Positions 24,310-32,412 of a DNA stretch of 44,787 nucleotides are shown here, in pieces. How positions within the stretch are numbered: position 1 is the first letter of the stretch; every line of letters starts with the position of its first letter. The DNA is from CAYLOP01 sp964385305 (GTDB lineage: Bacteria; Chloroflexota; Anaerolineae; Anaerolineales; E44-bin32): assembly GCA_964385305.1 (NCBI GenBank), contig CAYLOP010000012.1:1-44787 (forward strand), given 5' to 3'. The position numbers and the translations under genes are program-made. The notes beneath the pieces are model-generated. The model saw only the letters and a program-made list of their open reading frames with translations. It searched no databases and had not been told where the DNA came from.

Positions 24310-24876
24310 ATGGCAGAAGACTTTGAGGTGGGTGGACCACTCCCTGAGGAATCCTCCAATCGCACGTTCGTCATTGCCGCGGCTGGCTTGGGAGCCCTTC
24401 TGGTGCTGAGCATTGTCTGCCTAGCCGTTTATGCCTTGGTGATCTCACCTCGGCAGCGGCAAGCATCGGAGGCGACACGCGCAGCGCAAGCCGTCGAGAT
24501 TGATCTGCAAAACACGGCGGTTGCACAGACCCAGACGGCAGAGGCGATCGGCGTAACGGCCACTTCGCCCCCAACCACGACAGACACGCCAGAGCCTACA
24601 GCGACGATCACTCCGACTCAAGTGGTGGTTTTGCCCTCCGATACACCAACACCCTTCCTGACGCTGCCGACCATGGAGCCTCTGACGGCGACTGCCGCCG
24701 CGCAGGCGACCCTGGCGGCGTTGGGCGGGGGCGGAGAAACGCCAACGCCTACAGCCTTGCCGACGACTGGATTCGCCGATCAGGTGGATATGCCTATCCT
24801 GCTCTTGCTCGGCGGTGCATTGTTGGCCGTGATCTTTATCGCCCGTGGTTTGCGATCACGCTCGACGACTGGATGA
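24310..24876 (+). CDS. LPTTG-motif surface protein with N-terminal membrane anchor
   Basis: A 188-residue protein. A hydrophobic helix (about residues 21-46, FVIAAAGLGALLVLSIVCLAVYALVI) is followed by a Thr/Pro-rich linker of about 100 residues (TATSPPTTTDTPEPTATITP) and a C-terminal sorting-like signal: LPTTG, a helix of about 20 residues (MPILLLLGGALLAVIFIA) and a basic tail (RGLRSRS). LPxTG signals are substrates of sortases, but no sortase is in the window, and the N-terminal helix does not look cleavable, so it may simply span the membrane twice. AGGAG lies eight bases before ATG 24310. It is the last gene of the cluster. Confidence 0.78.
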   Translation: MAEDFEVGGPLPEESSNRTFVIAAAGLGALLVLSIVCLAVYALVISPRQRQASEATRAAQAVEIDLQNTAVAQTQTAEAIGVTATSPPTTTDTPEPTATITPTQVVVLPSDTPTPFLTLPTMEPLTATAAAQATLAALGGGGETPTPTALPTTGFADQVDMPILLLLGGALLAVIFIARGLRSRSTTG

Positions 24877-24916
24877 GACATCTAGACGCCTTCTCGAATC
24901 TATTTGTGCCCTTTGC

Positions 24917-24939
24917 AGGGTCAACCTCGCGTTGACCCT
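24917..24939. repeat. perfect 23-bp inverted repeat, operator or stem-loop
   Basis: AGGGTCAAC (24917-24925) and GTTGACCCT (24931-24939) are exact inverted copies around CTCGC. It lies 40 bases after the cluster's last stop and 20 bases before the NTPase-winged-helix gene. It may be a weak terminator (the following T content is poor) or the binding site of a regulator. Confidence 0.55.
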
Positions 24940-24959
24940 GTTGCCCTTCTACTTTTGAT

Positions 24960-26282
24960 ATGTCCGTTCCCAATCTCCCGTTTTCATCTCTCGCCAACCG
25001 CTTGATCGAACATCTGTACAATGGTCGTTGTTTTGCCGTCACGGGTATGAGCAATAGCGGAAAATCTACCCTGATGCGTGCCCTCTCTGACCCTGAGGTG
25101 GAAAAGGCCTTCCAAGATCGATGCGGAAAAGAGAGTTTCATCATCTTCATTGATTGCAACCGTGCGGTATCGAATACACCGCAGGCGTTCCATGAGGTTG
25201 TATTGCGTACTATCATGGAACGTTTGGAGGGCTTTTTGTCAGGAGATGTGATTGCAGCTTTGCGAGCTTATTACGAGTCCGTGACCGAAGCCGATACAGC
25301 CTTTGCCGCCTCCCTATCCTTTAATCTCGCGCTTGCGGATTTGTGTGAGCAATTGGAGGGAAATCTTTGTCTATTGTTTGATGCGTTCGATGAGATGTAC
25401 ATTGCGCTAGATGAACGCACGCTACGGAATTTACGCGCTTTGCGTGATCGCTATGGAGATAAACTTGTATTCGCGACGGCCACCTCGCGCACAATGCTGG
25501 AATTGCGCGGGAAACCCTACAATGATGAATTCGCCGAATTGTTTGCGAGCTCCACGTACAACATGCCGCTTCTTGATGAATCGGAAGCTCTGCAGCTCCT
25601 GGGATCCTACCAAATCCCCTCGCTAACCAAAGAGAAATCCGCATTGAGTTTTCAGCTTGCGAACGGGCATCCGGGACTGCTGATCGCAGTAGCGCAGGTT
25701 CTAGCGAAGACCGATGTCGATAGGGTCGACGATGTAGCACGCCTTATCGGCCGGGAACCCTTACCCCGATCCGAGTGTTTAAAGCTCTGGAATCAGTTGA
25801 ACGATGCTGAGCAAGAGAGTCTACTCGCCCTGGCGGCTGGGGAGGATGCTGAATTATCCCACCAGGCACTCCGTCACTTGGAGCAGCGCTCCCTTGTGAA
25901 AGATGGCCAACCGTTTTCATTGGTATTCACCGATTTCCTCATGCGAAAGGTCAGAGGATCGGAAATTGAACGTCGGGGTGTATACATCGATACGGATTCA
26001 GGTGAGGTGTGGGTGGATGGCGCGCGAATTCCGCTTCTAACCGATCTCGAATTCAGGTTGCTGGCGCTGCTATACGAGCGACGAGGAAAGCTCACGGATA
26101 AGTATCGCATTGTCACAATTGTATGGGGGGAAAAATACCTTGGAGAAGTGGATGACGCGCGTGTTGAGAAGTTGATCAGTCGATTGCGTAGCAAGATTGA
26201 ACCCGAACCTGCCGAGCCGCGCTACATCATCACCCAACGCGGAAGAGGATACAAGCTCATATCGGCTCCGCGTGAGATATAA
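24960..26282 (+). CDS. P-loop NTPase with C-terminal OmpR-type winged helix
   Basis: A 440-residue STAND-like regulator. The N-terminal NTPase domain has Walker A GMSNSGKST at residues 29-37 and a Walker B-like LLFDAFDEMY near residue 140, followed by a sensor-like TATSRTM and helical repeats (LQLLGSYQIPSL, LANGHPGLLIAVAQ). The last 100 residues form an OmpR/PhoB-type winged-helix domain: LTDLEFRLLALLYERRGKL, the recognition region DDARVEKLISRLRSKIEP and YIITQRGRGYKL. In SARP-type regulators this domain is N-terminal; here it is C-terminal. It probably couples nucleotide binding to transcription control. No ribosome site precedes ATG 24960; a perfect palindrome 20 bases upstream may be its own operator. 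Confidence 0.85.
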   Translation: MSVPNLPFSSLANRLIEHLYNGRCFAVTGMSNSGKSTLMRALSDPEVEKAFQDRCGKESFIIFIDCNRAVSNTPQAFHEVVLRTIMERLEGFLSGDVIAALRAYYESVTEADTAFAASLSFNLALADLCEQLEGNLCLLFDAFDEMYIALDERTLRNLRALRDRYGDKLVFATATSRTMLELRGKPYNDEFAELFASSTYNMPLLDESEALQLLGSYQIPSLTKEKSALSFQLANGHPGLLIAVAQVLAKTDVDRVDDVARLIGREPLPRSECLKLWNQLNDAEQESLLALAAGEDAELSHQALRHLEQRSLVKDGQPFSLVFTDFLMRKVRGSEIERRGVYIDTDSGEVWVDGARIPLLTDLEFRLLALLYERRGKLTDKYRIVTIVWGEKYLGEVDDARVEKLISRLRSKIEPEPAEPRYIITQRGRGYKLISAPREI

Positions 26283-26599
26283 TCCGTGCGCTGATTTCAT
26301 GCTTTCTTGTATAGGATACAGGTTGCATCGAAGATAAGGCTCATGGGGTTGTGATGTGCAGTGCGGAGGTATCGTTCTCACGACGACCATGATCGCTGAT
26401 GATTAGCCCGTGTCGGACCAAATACCTATCGTCAAATGTATCAGCATGGCTTGCATAGGGGTTTTAATTGATGCAAACTAAGTGCATTAGACTCGCCGGG
26501 ATTTGTGAACTCCTCTGCATACGTCATTGTCACTCGGTACAGTTCGCTGACGATTAAAGGATAAGAAAGGGAATCAGAAGACTTCTGTCGGAAGAGGAC
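26283..26599. other. intergenic region before the hybrid kinase, about 317 bases
   Basis: No gene supported. A loose inverted repeat TTGCAT/ATGCAA lies around 26450-26475. No -35/-10 pair of good quality was found, though the kinase gene downstream must have a promoter here or be read from the upstream gene. Confidence 0.45.
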
Positions 26600-27730
26600 A
26601 TGGAAGCGATAACCAAACCTCTAATCTTGGTAGTTGAGGATAACCTGGCAATGCTGGATGGCCTTCGCGATTTGCTGGAGATTGCCGAATATCGGGTATC
26701 CACGGCGTCCGGCGGCGAAGAAGCGTTGGAGCTGCTTGAGGAGGTCAAGCCCGATTTGATCATTTCCGACATTATGATGCCAGGCATGGATGGCTATCGT
26801 TTTCATTCCCTTGTCCGAGAACGACCGGATCTTCTCACCGTGCCGTTCATTTTCCTAACTGCGCGGGGAGAGAAGGCCGATATCCGACGCGGCAAGGAAC
26901 TGGGCGTTGACGAATATATCACCAAGCCCTTTGATGAAGAAGACCTCCTCATTGCCGTCCGTTCGAAACTGGAACGTTGGCGGGGTTTGCGCCAGGTACA
27001 GGAGGATCAGCTCGCAGACCTCAAGCAGAAGCTGCTCGTAACGATGAGCCATGAGTTCCGAACCCCTCTCTCGTACATCATCAATTATTCTGAGATGCTT
27101 GATCAGGAAAAGGGCCAGATCAATTCTGAGGATTTTAGCCAATTTTTACGCGGCATTCAGAAAGGTGCCTCACGTTTGTATACCCTAGTCGAGGATTTTG
27201 TAAAATTGGTTGAGATAGACACCGGAGAAGCAGAGAGAACCTATCTCCTCCGTCGTCAACCGGTTGCAGACACGAGTGCGTGGCTACGTGTGGTAGGTCG
27301 TACCTATGCGCTCAATGCAGAAGACCACGGACTAGAAATCGTATTGGATGTACCTGAAGGGCTGCCAGAACTAGTGGCCGATGAGGGCTATCTTGCGGAT
27401 GCAATTGGGCGTTTGATGCAGAATGCCATTAAGTTTTCCCAGCCTAATAGTAAATGGGTGCGCTTAAGCGCGAGGGCAACAGACGAGACGCTCCGAATCA
27501 GCGTCCAAGATCAAGGGATAGGGATTAAGGAAAGCGAGCGTACATCCCTTTTCAATGTGTTTCATCAAATCGATCGTGCGAAACAGGAGCAACAGGGGAC
27601 TGGCTCAGGCCTGGCAATCTGTCAGGGGATTGTCGCCATGCATGGCGGCGTTGTGCACGTGGAGAGTGAATATGGGGTTGGGAGCACATTCACGATTGAG
27701 CTCCCTTTGCAGCCGCCTGAAGGTCAATGA
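26600..27730 (+). CDS. response regulator-histidine kinase fusion (REC-HisKA-HATPase)
   Basis: A 376-residue cytoplasmic protein. The receiver domain comes first: acidic pocket Glu13/Asp14, phospho-acceptor Asp57 (IISDIMMPGMDGY), Thr87 and Lys109. The kinase follows: His151 in LVTMSHEFRTPLSYI, N box LMQNAIKFS, G1 VQDQGIGIKESE and G2 GTGSGLAICQGIVAMHGG. It has no membrane segment, so its input is likely another kinase phosphorylating Asp57. The ATG at 26600 has GAAGAGG three bases upstream. No cognate response regulator adjoins it; the single-domain regulator after uvrC is 11 kb away and not obviously linked. Confidence 0.93.
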   Translation: MEAITKPLILVVEDNLAMLDGLRDLLEIAEYRVSTASGGEEALELLEEVKPDLIISDIMMPGMDGYRFHSLVRERPDLLTVPFIFLTARGEKADIRRGKELGVDEYITKPFDEEDLLIAVRSKLERWRGLRQVQEDQLADLKQKLLVTMSHEFRTPLSYIINYSEMLDQEKGQINSEDFSQFLRGIQKGASRLYTLVEDFVKLVEIDTGEAERTYLLRRQPVADTSAWLRVVGRTYALNAEDHGLEIVLDVPEGLPELVADEGYLADAIGRLMQNAIKFSQPNSKWVRLSARATDETLRISVQDQGIGIKESERTSLFNVFHQIDRAKQEQQGTGSGLAICQGIVAMHGGVVHVESEYGVGSTFTIELPLQPPEGQ

Positions 27731-27861
27731 TAGTTTAAGTGTGCGATTGCCCCAGCGATCACGCCCATACCTCAGCTGTATGGCTCTATCCTGTATCCGG
27801 TCGAATATTCCTTTTGATTATGAGATAAATATCTTTTGAGGGCAGGGCGATCGTGGTCGCC

Positions 27862-27889
27862 TTGTATGACCATACGTCGGTGCTACAAT
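27862..27889 (+). promoter_or_regulatory. promoter of the lipoprotein-MFS-DUF3352 operon
   Basis: TTGTAT (27862-27867) and TACAAT (27884-27889) are 16 bases apart. The predicted leader to the lipoprotein start is about 100 bases. No gene is supported in the 27731-27995 gap. Confidence 0.6.
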
Positions 27890-27995
27890 ACAAATCCATT
27901 CTCATTCTGGCCATGGGTTCTTTTGTATTTCATGACAAACCAAGTTGCACCTCCGAAGTACGAACAAGGGTCGGAAAGGTGGATTTATTTGGAAA

Positions 27996-28724
27996 ATGGC
28001 GAGGTTCGTTGAAAACCTGTGGCGAATGTGTGTTCTACTTCTTTTACCTGGCGTCCTCCTGAACGCTTGTGAGCGTGCATCTCATGAAGTATTGCCTCCA
28101 GAGGAGATTGTCACTCGCGTGGCAGATCGCATGAGAGAGCTGCGCGGCTTTCACTTTCTAATTGAGCGAAGTGGTGCGCCTACCTTTTTAAATCCTGAGC
28201 AGGCGATTGCCTTTCGTAGGGCAGAAGGTGATTTTGAAGCGCCCGATAAAGCGCAAGCGACGGTACGGATCATCGGCCCGGGTTTGGTCGCGGAAGTGGA
28301 GATCATCAGCATCGGTGAGATTCAATGGGAGACCAACCTGCTCACAGGCGCCTGGCAGGAGCTTCCTCCAAATTGGGGGTTCAATCCAGCACTGCTCTTC
28401 GATAAAGCCATCGGTATTCAAGCTATCCTGGATTCGGATCTCCAGGCAATAACTTTGGCGGGCTTTGATGAATTAGAAGAATTACCGGGACTGGCGTTAT
28501 ATCGATTGGAGGGTGAAGTCCTTGGGGAAAAGCTGCATGACTTGAGCTTTGGCATGATGGGACCGGATTCGATGACGGTTCAACTTTGGGTCAAGCCAGA
28601 GACATTCGAGCTCTATCGTATGCAGATCACCGACTCCAGGCCCGATGCAGACGAACCATCCGTTTGGCAAATGGATTTTTGGGACTTCGACCAGCCTCTA
28701 GAGATCTTTCCACCTGCGCCGTAA
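27996..28724 (+). CDS. LppX/LprAFG-type lipoprotein
   Basis: A 242-residue lipoprotein. The signal peptide (ENLWRMCVLLLLPGVLLNAC) ends in a lipobox-like LLNAC, so the mature protein should be lipidated on that Cys. The mature part matches the LppX_LprAFG fold known from mycobacteria, whose hydrophobic cavity carries triacylglycerol, phthiocerol lipids or lipoglycans: IVTRVADRMRELRGFHFLIERSG near the start, VRIIGPGLVAEVEIISIG, the ILDSDLQAITLAGFDEL segment and IDPETFELYR-like VKPETFELYRMQITD. It lies 14 bases before an MFS transporter gene, the same order as lprG-Rv1410c. ATG 27996 is chosen because the upstream in-frame extension to 27945 has no suitable start and no signal-peptide character. 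Confidence 0.82.
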   Translation: MARFVENLWRMCVLLLLPGVLLNACERASHEVLPPEEIVTRVADRMRELRGFHFLIERSGAPTFLNPEQAIAFRRAEGDFEAPDKAQATVRIIGPGLVAEVEIISIGEIQWETNLLTGAWQELPPNWGFNPALLFDKAIGIQAILDSDLQAITLAGFDELEELPGLALYRLEGEVLGEKLHDLSFGMMGPDSMTVQLWVKPETFELYRMQITDSRPDADEPSVWQMDFWDFDQPLEIFPPAP

Positions 28725-28738
28725 AGCGACGGACTGCG

Positions 28739-30310
28739 ATGCTGAACAACACCTACAAACTCCGGCCTTCTCTCATTCTCGCCGTGATCAGTCTTCCTAT
28801 TTTTATCGGTGCGCTGGATCTGACAGTCGTATCGGCCGTTCTCCCACAGGTTATCTACGACCTGGAGATCCCTGTCCAGTCTGGCTTGGACGACGCGGCC
28901 TGGATGGTGAGTGGCTATTTGTTGGCGTACAGCGTGGCGATGACGTTCATGGGGCATCTCTCCGATCTTTATGGGCGTAGACGGGTATACCTCATCGCAT
29001 TGATCATCTTTGCATTGGGTTCCTACTTCGTTGCTGTTGCGGAAACCTGGCCCACACGTCTTACCCTACGGGTGCTGTATATTATATCCTCGGGCCGTCC
29101 TGATCCTGGGCGAATATCCCTTATGGTGCTTATCGCGGCTCGTATGATCCAAGCCTTCGGCGGTGGTGCGATGGTGCCGGTTGGAATGGCGCTGGTCGGG
29201 GACCTGTACCCTCCCGGGAATCGTGCGCGTGCGTTGGGCGCAATCGCAGCCGTGGATACCGCAGGTTGGGTTGTTGGGCATTTGTATGGTGGGATTGTTG
29301 TGCGCTATTTCAATTGGCGTATGATTTTCTGGCTCAACCTACCATTCTGTCTCCTGGCTTTCCTCATGGTCTTATTCCTCCTGAGGGGCTACCGGCAGCC
29401 GCCGGGGGTGGAGCGGATGGATTGGCTGGGTGCAATCCTGATTTCACTGGCTTTGTCAGCACTTAATATCGCACTGGGCACACGTGTGGAGAGCGGGGTC
29501 TCGCTGGAGGTTGAAAAGCAAAGCCTCCTGCCGCCCTACGCTGCCCCAACCTTAGCTGCGGCGTTGGTCTTTCTGGTATTGTTTATATGGCGCCAAAGGA
29601 CGTTCAGCTACCCATTAGCCCCGCTTCAGCTCTTTAAGCGCAGGAACTTCTCCGCAGCGAGCTTGGCGAACTTTCTGGTAGGTTTCAGCCTCTTCGTGGC
29701 AATTGCGAACGTTCCCCTGTATATTAATACTGTCGTAGCGCCGACATTGGAGCAGGGCGCGTGGGATAGCGGGTGGATGCTCTCTGCGCTGACGGTTCCC
29801 ATGGCGCTGGCGGCGGTCCCTGGGGGATGGCTGACAAGCCGGAGGGGCTATCGGTGGCCTGCTTTGGTTGGGCTGGTGTGTGCAGTCATCGGCTTCGCTC
29901 TCATGTCACGCTGGCAAGTGGATACCGCATACACCACCATGGCGCCCCACTTGGTTCTTACGGGTATCGGCATAGGTCTGACCATCGCACCGATTGCAGC
30001 CGCTGTAGTTGATGCATCTCCGGAAGGTTACCGAGGTACGGCTTCCGGTGCGGTCATCATTTTTCGTTTAATAGGGATGACGCTGGGCGTCTCGAGCATG
30101 ACGACGTACGGTCTGTATCGGGTAGATGTCTTGAGCGCTCGTTGGCTTTCGCCTTCAGCGAGTCTGAGCGAGGTTGTTCGTGTGGGGCTTGAGGTCGCAA
30201 CAACCGTTGTCAATGAGACCTTTATAATCGCTGGGGTGGTATGCTTGCTGGCCTTCTTGCCTGTCCTTCGTCTAGGGGACATACCGATGAAAGGAGAATT
30301 CGATGGTTGA
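28739..30310 (+). CDS. MFS transporter, DHA2 (14-helix) family, P55-like
   Basis: A 523-residue transporter with about 14 membrane helices. Drug:H+ antiporter-2 signatures are visible: helix 1 motif D1-like (IGALDLTVVSAVLPQV), motif A in loop 2-3 (GHLSDLYGRRRVY), and the helix 5 motif C-like region (AAVDTAGWVVGHLYGG). It is translationally close to the LprG-like lipoprotein upstream and overlaps the DUF3352 gene downstream by eight bases. In mycobacteria the paired P55 (Rv1410c) and LprG export triacylglycerides and maintain the envelope; the same role here is inferred from gene order. ATG 28739 is 14 bases after the previous stop; the frame extends further upstream but only as overlap. Confidence 0.85.
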   Translation: MLNNTYKLRPSLILAVISLPIFIGALDLTVVSAVLPQVIYDLEIPVQSGLDDAAWMVSGYLLAYSVAMTFMGHLSDLYGRRRVYLIALIIFALGSYFVAVAETWPTRLTLRVLYIISSGRPDPGRISLMVLIAARMIQAFGGGAMVPVGMALVGDLYPPGNRARALGAIAAVDTAGWVVGHLYGGIVVRYFNWRMIFWLNLPFCLLAFLMVLFLLRGYRQPPGVERMDWLGAILISLALSALNIALGTRVESGVSLEVEKQSLLPPYAAPTLAAALVFLVLFIWRQRTFSYPLAPLQLFKRRNFSAASLANFLVGFSLFVAIANVPLYINTVVAPTLEQGAWDSGWMLSALTVPMALAAVPGGWLTSRRGYRWPALVGLVCAVIGFALMSRWQVDTAYTTMAPHLVLTGIGIGLTIAPIAAAVVDASPEGYRGTASGAVIIFRLIGMTLGVSSMTTYGLYRVDVLSARWLSPSASLSEVVRVGLEVATTVVNETFIIAGVVCLLAFLPVLRLGDIPMKGEFDG

Positions 30311-32048
30311 GGATACCCCGAGCACCTATGAGGTGGATGCCAGACGGAAGCGCACGCTTGCACTCATCGCAGGGAGCGTGAGCGCGATAGTCATTCTTCT
30401 CATTGCTGTGATTGTCTACTTCTTCATTCGAGGTAGGGGCTTATTTGGCTTCTCGAAAGCGGACGCCGCCATACAAGCCATGCCTCAAGACACCTCCATG
30501 TACGTACATATAGACTTGGAGAATCTAACCTGTGAAAAGACCAACCCGCTTGTTTGGGCGTTTTCTGAGGATCTGAAGCGCGAGGAAAAGTGTGGTCTCG
30601 ATGAATTGCTCCAGGATCTCGATGAAGAGCTCGAAGCAGGAATGGGCTTTACATTCACCGAGGATATCAAGCCGTGGGTAGGGAAAAGCGTGGGCTTCGG
30701 TATTCTGGACCTCACACTCGACGAATGGGGTGAGGTGGAGGACATGGAGATCCTTCTTGCTCTTGAGGTTCGGGACACTTCTGCAGCCGATGAATTCCTC
30801 GTCACTTTCCGTGAGCGACTCGCCGAGCAGGATCAGGTGCCATTCCTCGAGGAGAAGTATGAGGGTCGAACACTCTATTTCTTGGATTCGGATTGGGAAG
30901 AGGAGCGGATGGCTTTCACGCGCTCGGAAGATTTGATCCTCTTGAGTCAGGATCTGTCGATCCTCAAGAAAGCCATTGATTCTCAGGAAGGTGAATCCTT
31001 GGGCGACAATGAGGATTACCGGGTGGCTACGGATGCCTTGGGGGAGGGCCGTGTGCTTACCATGTACCTAGACATTCAGCAATTTATGACCAGCTTCTCG
31101 GACCTTTTCTATGGCATGTATGGGATGGACCCCACAGGATTATCGACGGGGACCTTTGAAGCTATTCATGCGATTGCTGGGGGTTTCTCCATTGTCGAGC
31201 AAGGCGTGCAACTGGACACCGTCACGCTGTTCGACAGCGAAAACCTTACGGATTCCATGAGGGATGTCTTGAGCATGCGAGCGGATCCTGTGGGGACGAC
31301 CGCCTTGCTGCCTGAAGATACTTTCTTCTTTGTAGCTGGGGAAGGTCTAGACAAGAATATGGCGGAATTAAAGGAAAACCTGATAGGCATGCCAGAGGGT
31401 GAAGATTTCGGCGAAGCAATCGAGATGTTGGAATCCACACTTGGATTTGACCCATTTGAGGAATTCTTCCCACGCCTCGATGGTGAATGGGCGATCGCAG
31501 TCACCCAAGATTTTAAGGGCAGTTTTGCGGAGTCCCTTGACGTGCCGCTGGGGTTCACGCTCCTCGCGGAAACGAGTGATGCGGATGGCCTCCTGGACAC
31601 ACTCCAAAAGCTAGGTGATTTCCTGGAACAGGAAGGCTTGGGGGAGGTTGAAGCATCGCAGAGCGATGGCGTAGACCTCTTTGAACTCGTAGATCTCTTC
31701 TCTGGAGACAGCATGTTCACCTATGGCGTTAGCGAGGCGTATTTTGCACTCTGTACATCCAAGAGCAGCCTCACCGGTTTGTTTGATGGGGGTCGCTCTC
31801 TGGCGGAGAGCGAGCGCTATAAGCAGGTGTGGGATGCATTTCCTGGGGATATGGTGCCCGTATGGTATCTCGATATGGAGGGCTTGATAGGCACGATACG
31901 GGAGAGTATGCCTCCCAATGAACGGGAATACTTCGAAGAAGACGTGGGCACCTTCGTGAATCCGATCCAATTCTTTGCTGTAGCAGCTGCAACACTCGAT
32001 GGTGAGATGATGAGATCTTCGGCAATCTTGTTTGTCGAGACTGAATAA
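30303..32048 (+). CDS. DUF3352 membrane-anchored protein
   Basis: A 581-residue protein with one N-terminal helix (about residues 20-43, LALIAGSVSAIVILLIAVIVYFFI) and a large acidic extracytoplasmic part. The region from MPQDTSMYVHIDLENL, and the second half (LLPEDTFFFVAGEGLD, FDPFEEFFPRLDGEWAIAV), fit the DUF3352 family, whose two similar halves start with 'P.D...Y..'-type strands. Function unknown. AAAGGAGA lies six bases before ATG 30303, inside the end of the MFS gene, so it belongs to the lipoprotein-MFS operon and may be an accessory part of that export system (inference). Confidence 0.83.
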   Translation: MVEDTPSTYEVDARRKRTLALIAGSVSAIVILLIAVIVYFFIRGRGLFGFSKADAAIQAMPQDTSMYVHIDLENLTCEKTNPLVWAFSEDLKREEKCGLDELLQDLDEELEAGMGFTFTEDIKPWVGKSVGFGILDLTLDEWGEVEDMEILLALEVRDTSAADEFLVTFRERLAEQDQVPFLEEKYEGRTLYFLDSDWEEERMAFTRSEDLILLSQDLSILKKAIDSQEGESLGDNEDYRVATDALGEGRVLTMYLDIQQFMTSFSDLFYGMYGMDPTGLSTGTFEAIHAIAGGFSIVEQGVQLDTVTLFDSENLTDSMRDVLSMRADPVGTTALLPEDTFFFVAGEGLDKNMAELKENLIGMPEGEDFGEAIEMLESTLGFDPFEEFFPRLDGEWAIAVTQDFKGSFAESLDVPLGFTLLAETSDADGLLDTLQKLGDFLEQEGLGEVEASQSDGVDLFELVDLFSGDSMFTYGVSEAYFALCTSKSSLTGLFDGGRSLAESERYKQVWDAFPGDMVPVWYLDMEGLIGTIRESMPPNEREYFEEDVGTFVNPIQFFAVAAATLDGEMMRSSAILFVETE

Positions 32049-32121
32049 CAGCGTTTAATCGGACAAGCTCATCTGCTGCTGGTTCGCAAGCCGACCATGC
32101 ATGCGAAGGGACGAAAAGCAC

Positions 32122-32165
32122 CTTCTCCTGGCGGACTTACCAGATTCGCCAGGAGAAGTGTTTGC
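32122..32165 (+). terminator. stem-loop terminator of the lipoprotein-MFS-DUF3352 operon
   Basis: CTTCTCCTGGCG (32122-32133) and CGCCAGGAGAAG (32147-32158) pair perfectly over 12 bases with a 13-base loop; the following TGTTTGCC is a weak T tract. Confidence 0.65.
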
Positions 32166-32360
32166 CTCTCATACCGCGATCTCACCGCATACGTTCACAG
32201 CGATGGGATCTGATTCATGGGATGAAGTCGCTAAGGGGTTGGGCCGAGTGGTGAGAACGGATCTCGTCGGCGAATTGGGGAATCTTATGGGATGGATCGC
32301 CCTCGAGACAGTCCTCCAAGCCTCCTCCTAGGTTATTCGAATGTGTGCGAAGAAGAGAAC

Positions 32361-32378
32361 GGCGCCTGATCAGGCGCC
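32361..32378. terminator. palindromic stem-loop, probable bidirectional terminator
   Basis: The 18-base GGCGCCTGA/TCAGGCGCC palindrome forms a GGCGCC stem with a TGATCA loop, followed by TTTGTG on the plus strand and by GTTCTCTTCTT on the minus strand. It lies 35 bases past the mutase stop. Confidence 0.5.
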
Positions 32379-32412
32379 TTTGTGATTAGGAGAATTAGTT
32401 TTGCGGCATGTG

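Larger units (their letters stand above)
32049..32412. other. convergent intergenic region with two stem-loops, about 364 bases
   Basis: Lies between the ends of the DUF3352 gene and the minus-strand mutase gene. It contains the hairpin at 32122-32158 and the palindrome at 32361-32378. A 76-codon frame at 32101-32331 runs through the first hairpin and has no ribosome site; it is not supported. Confidence 0.6.

Noticed and set aside
32101..32331. Plus-strand open frame of 76 codons after the DUF3352 gene
   Set aside because: It runs through a perfect 12-bp stem-loop that looks like the operon terminator, has no ribosome site and no recognisable sequence.
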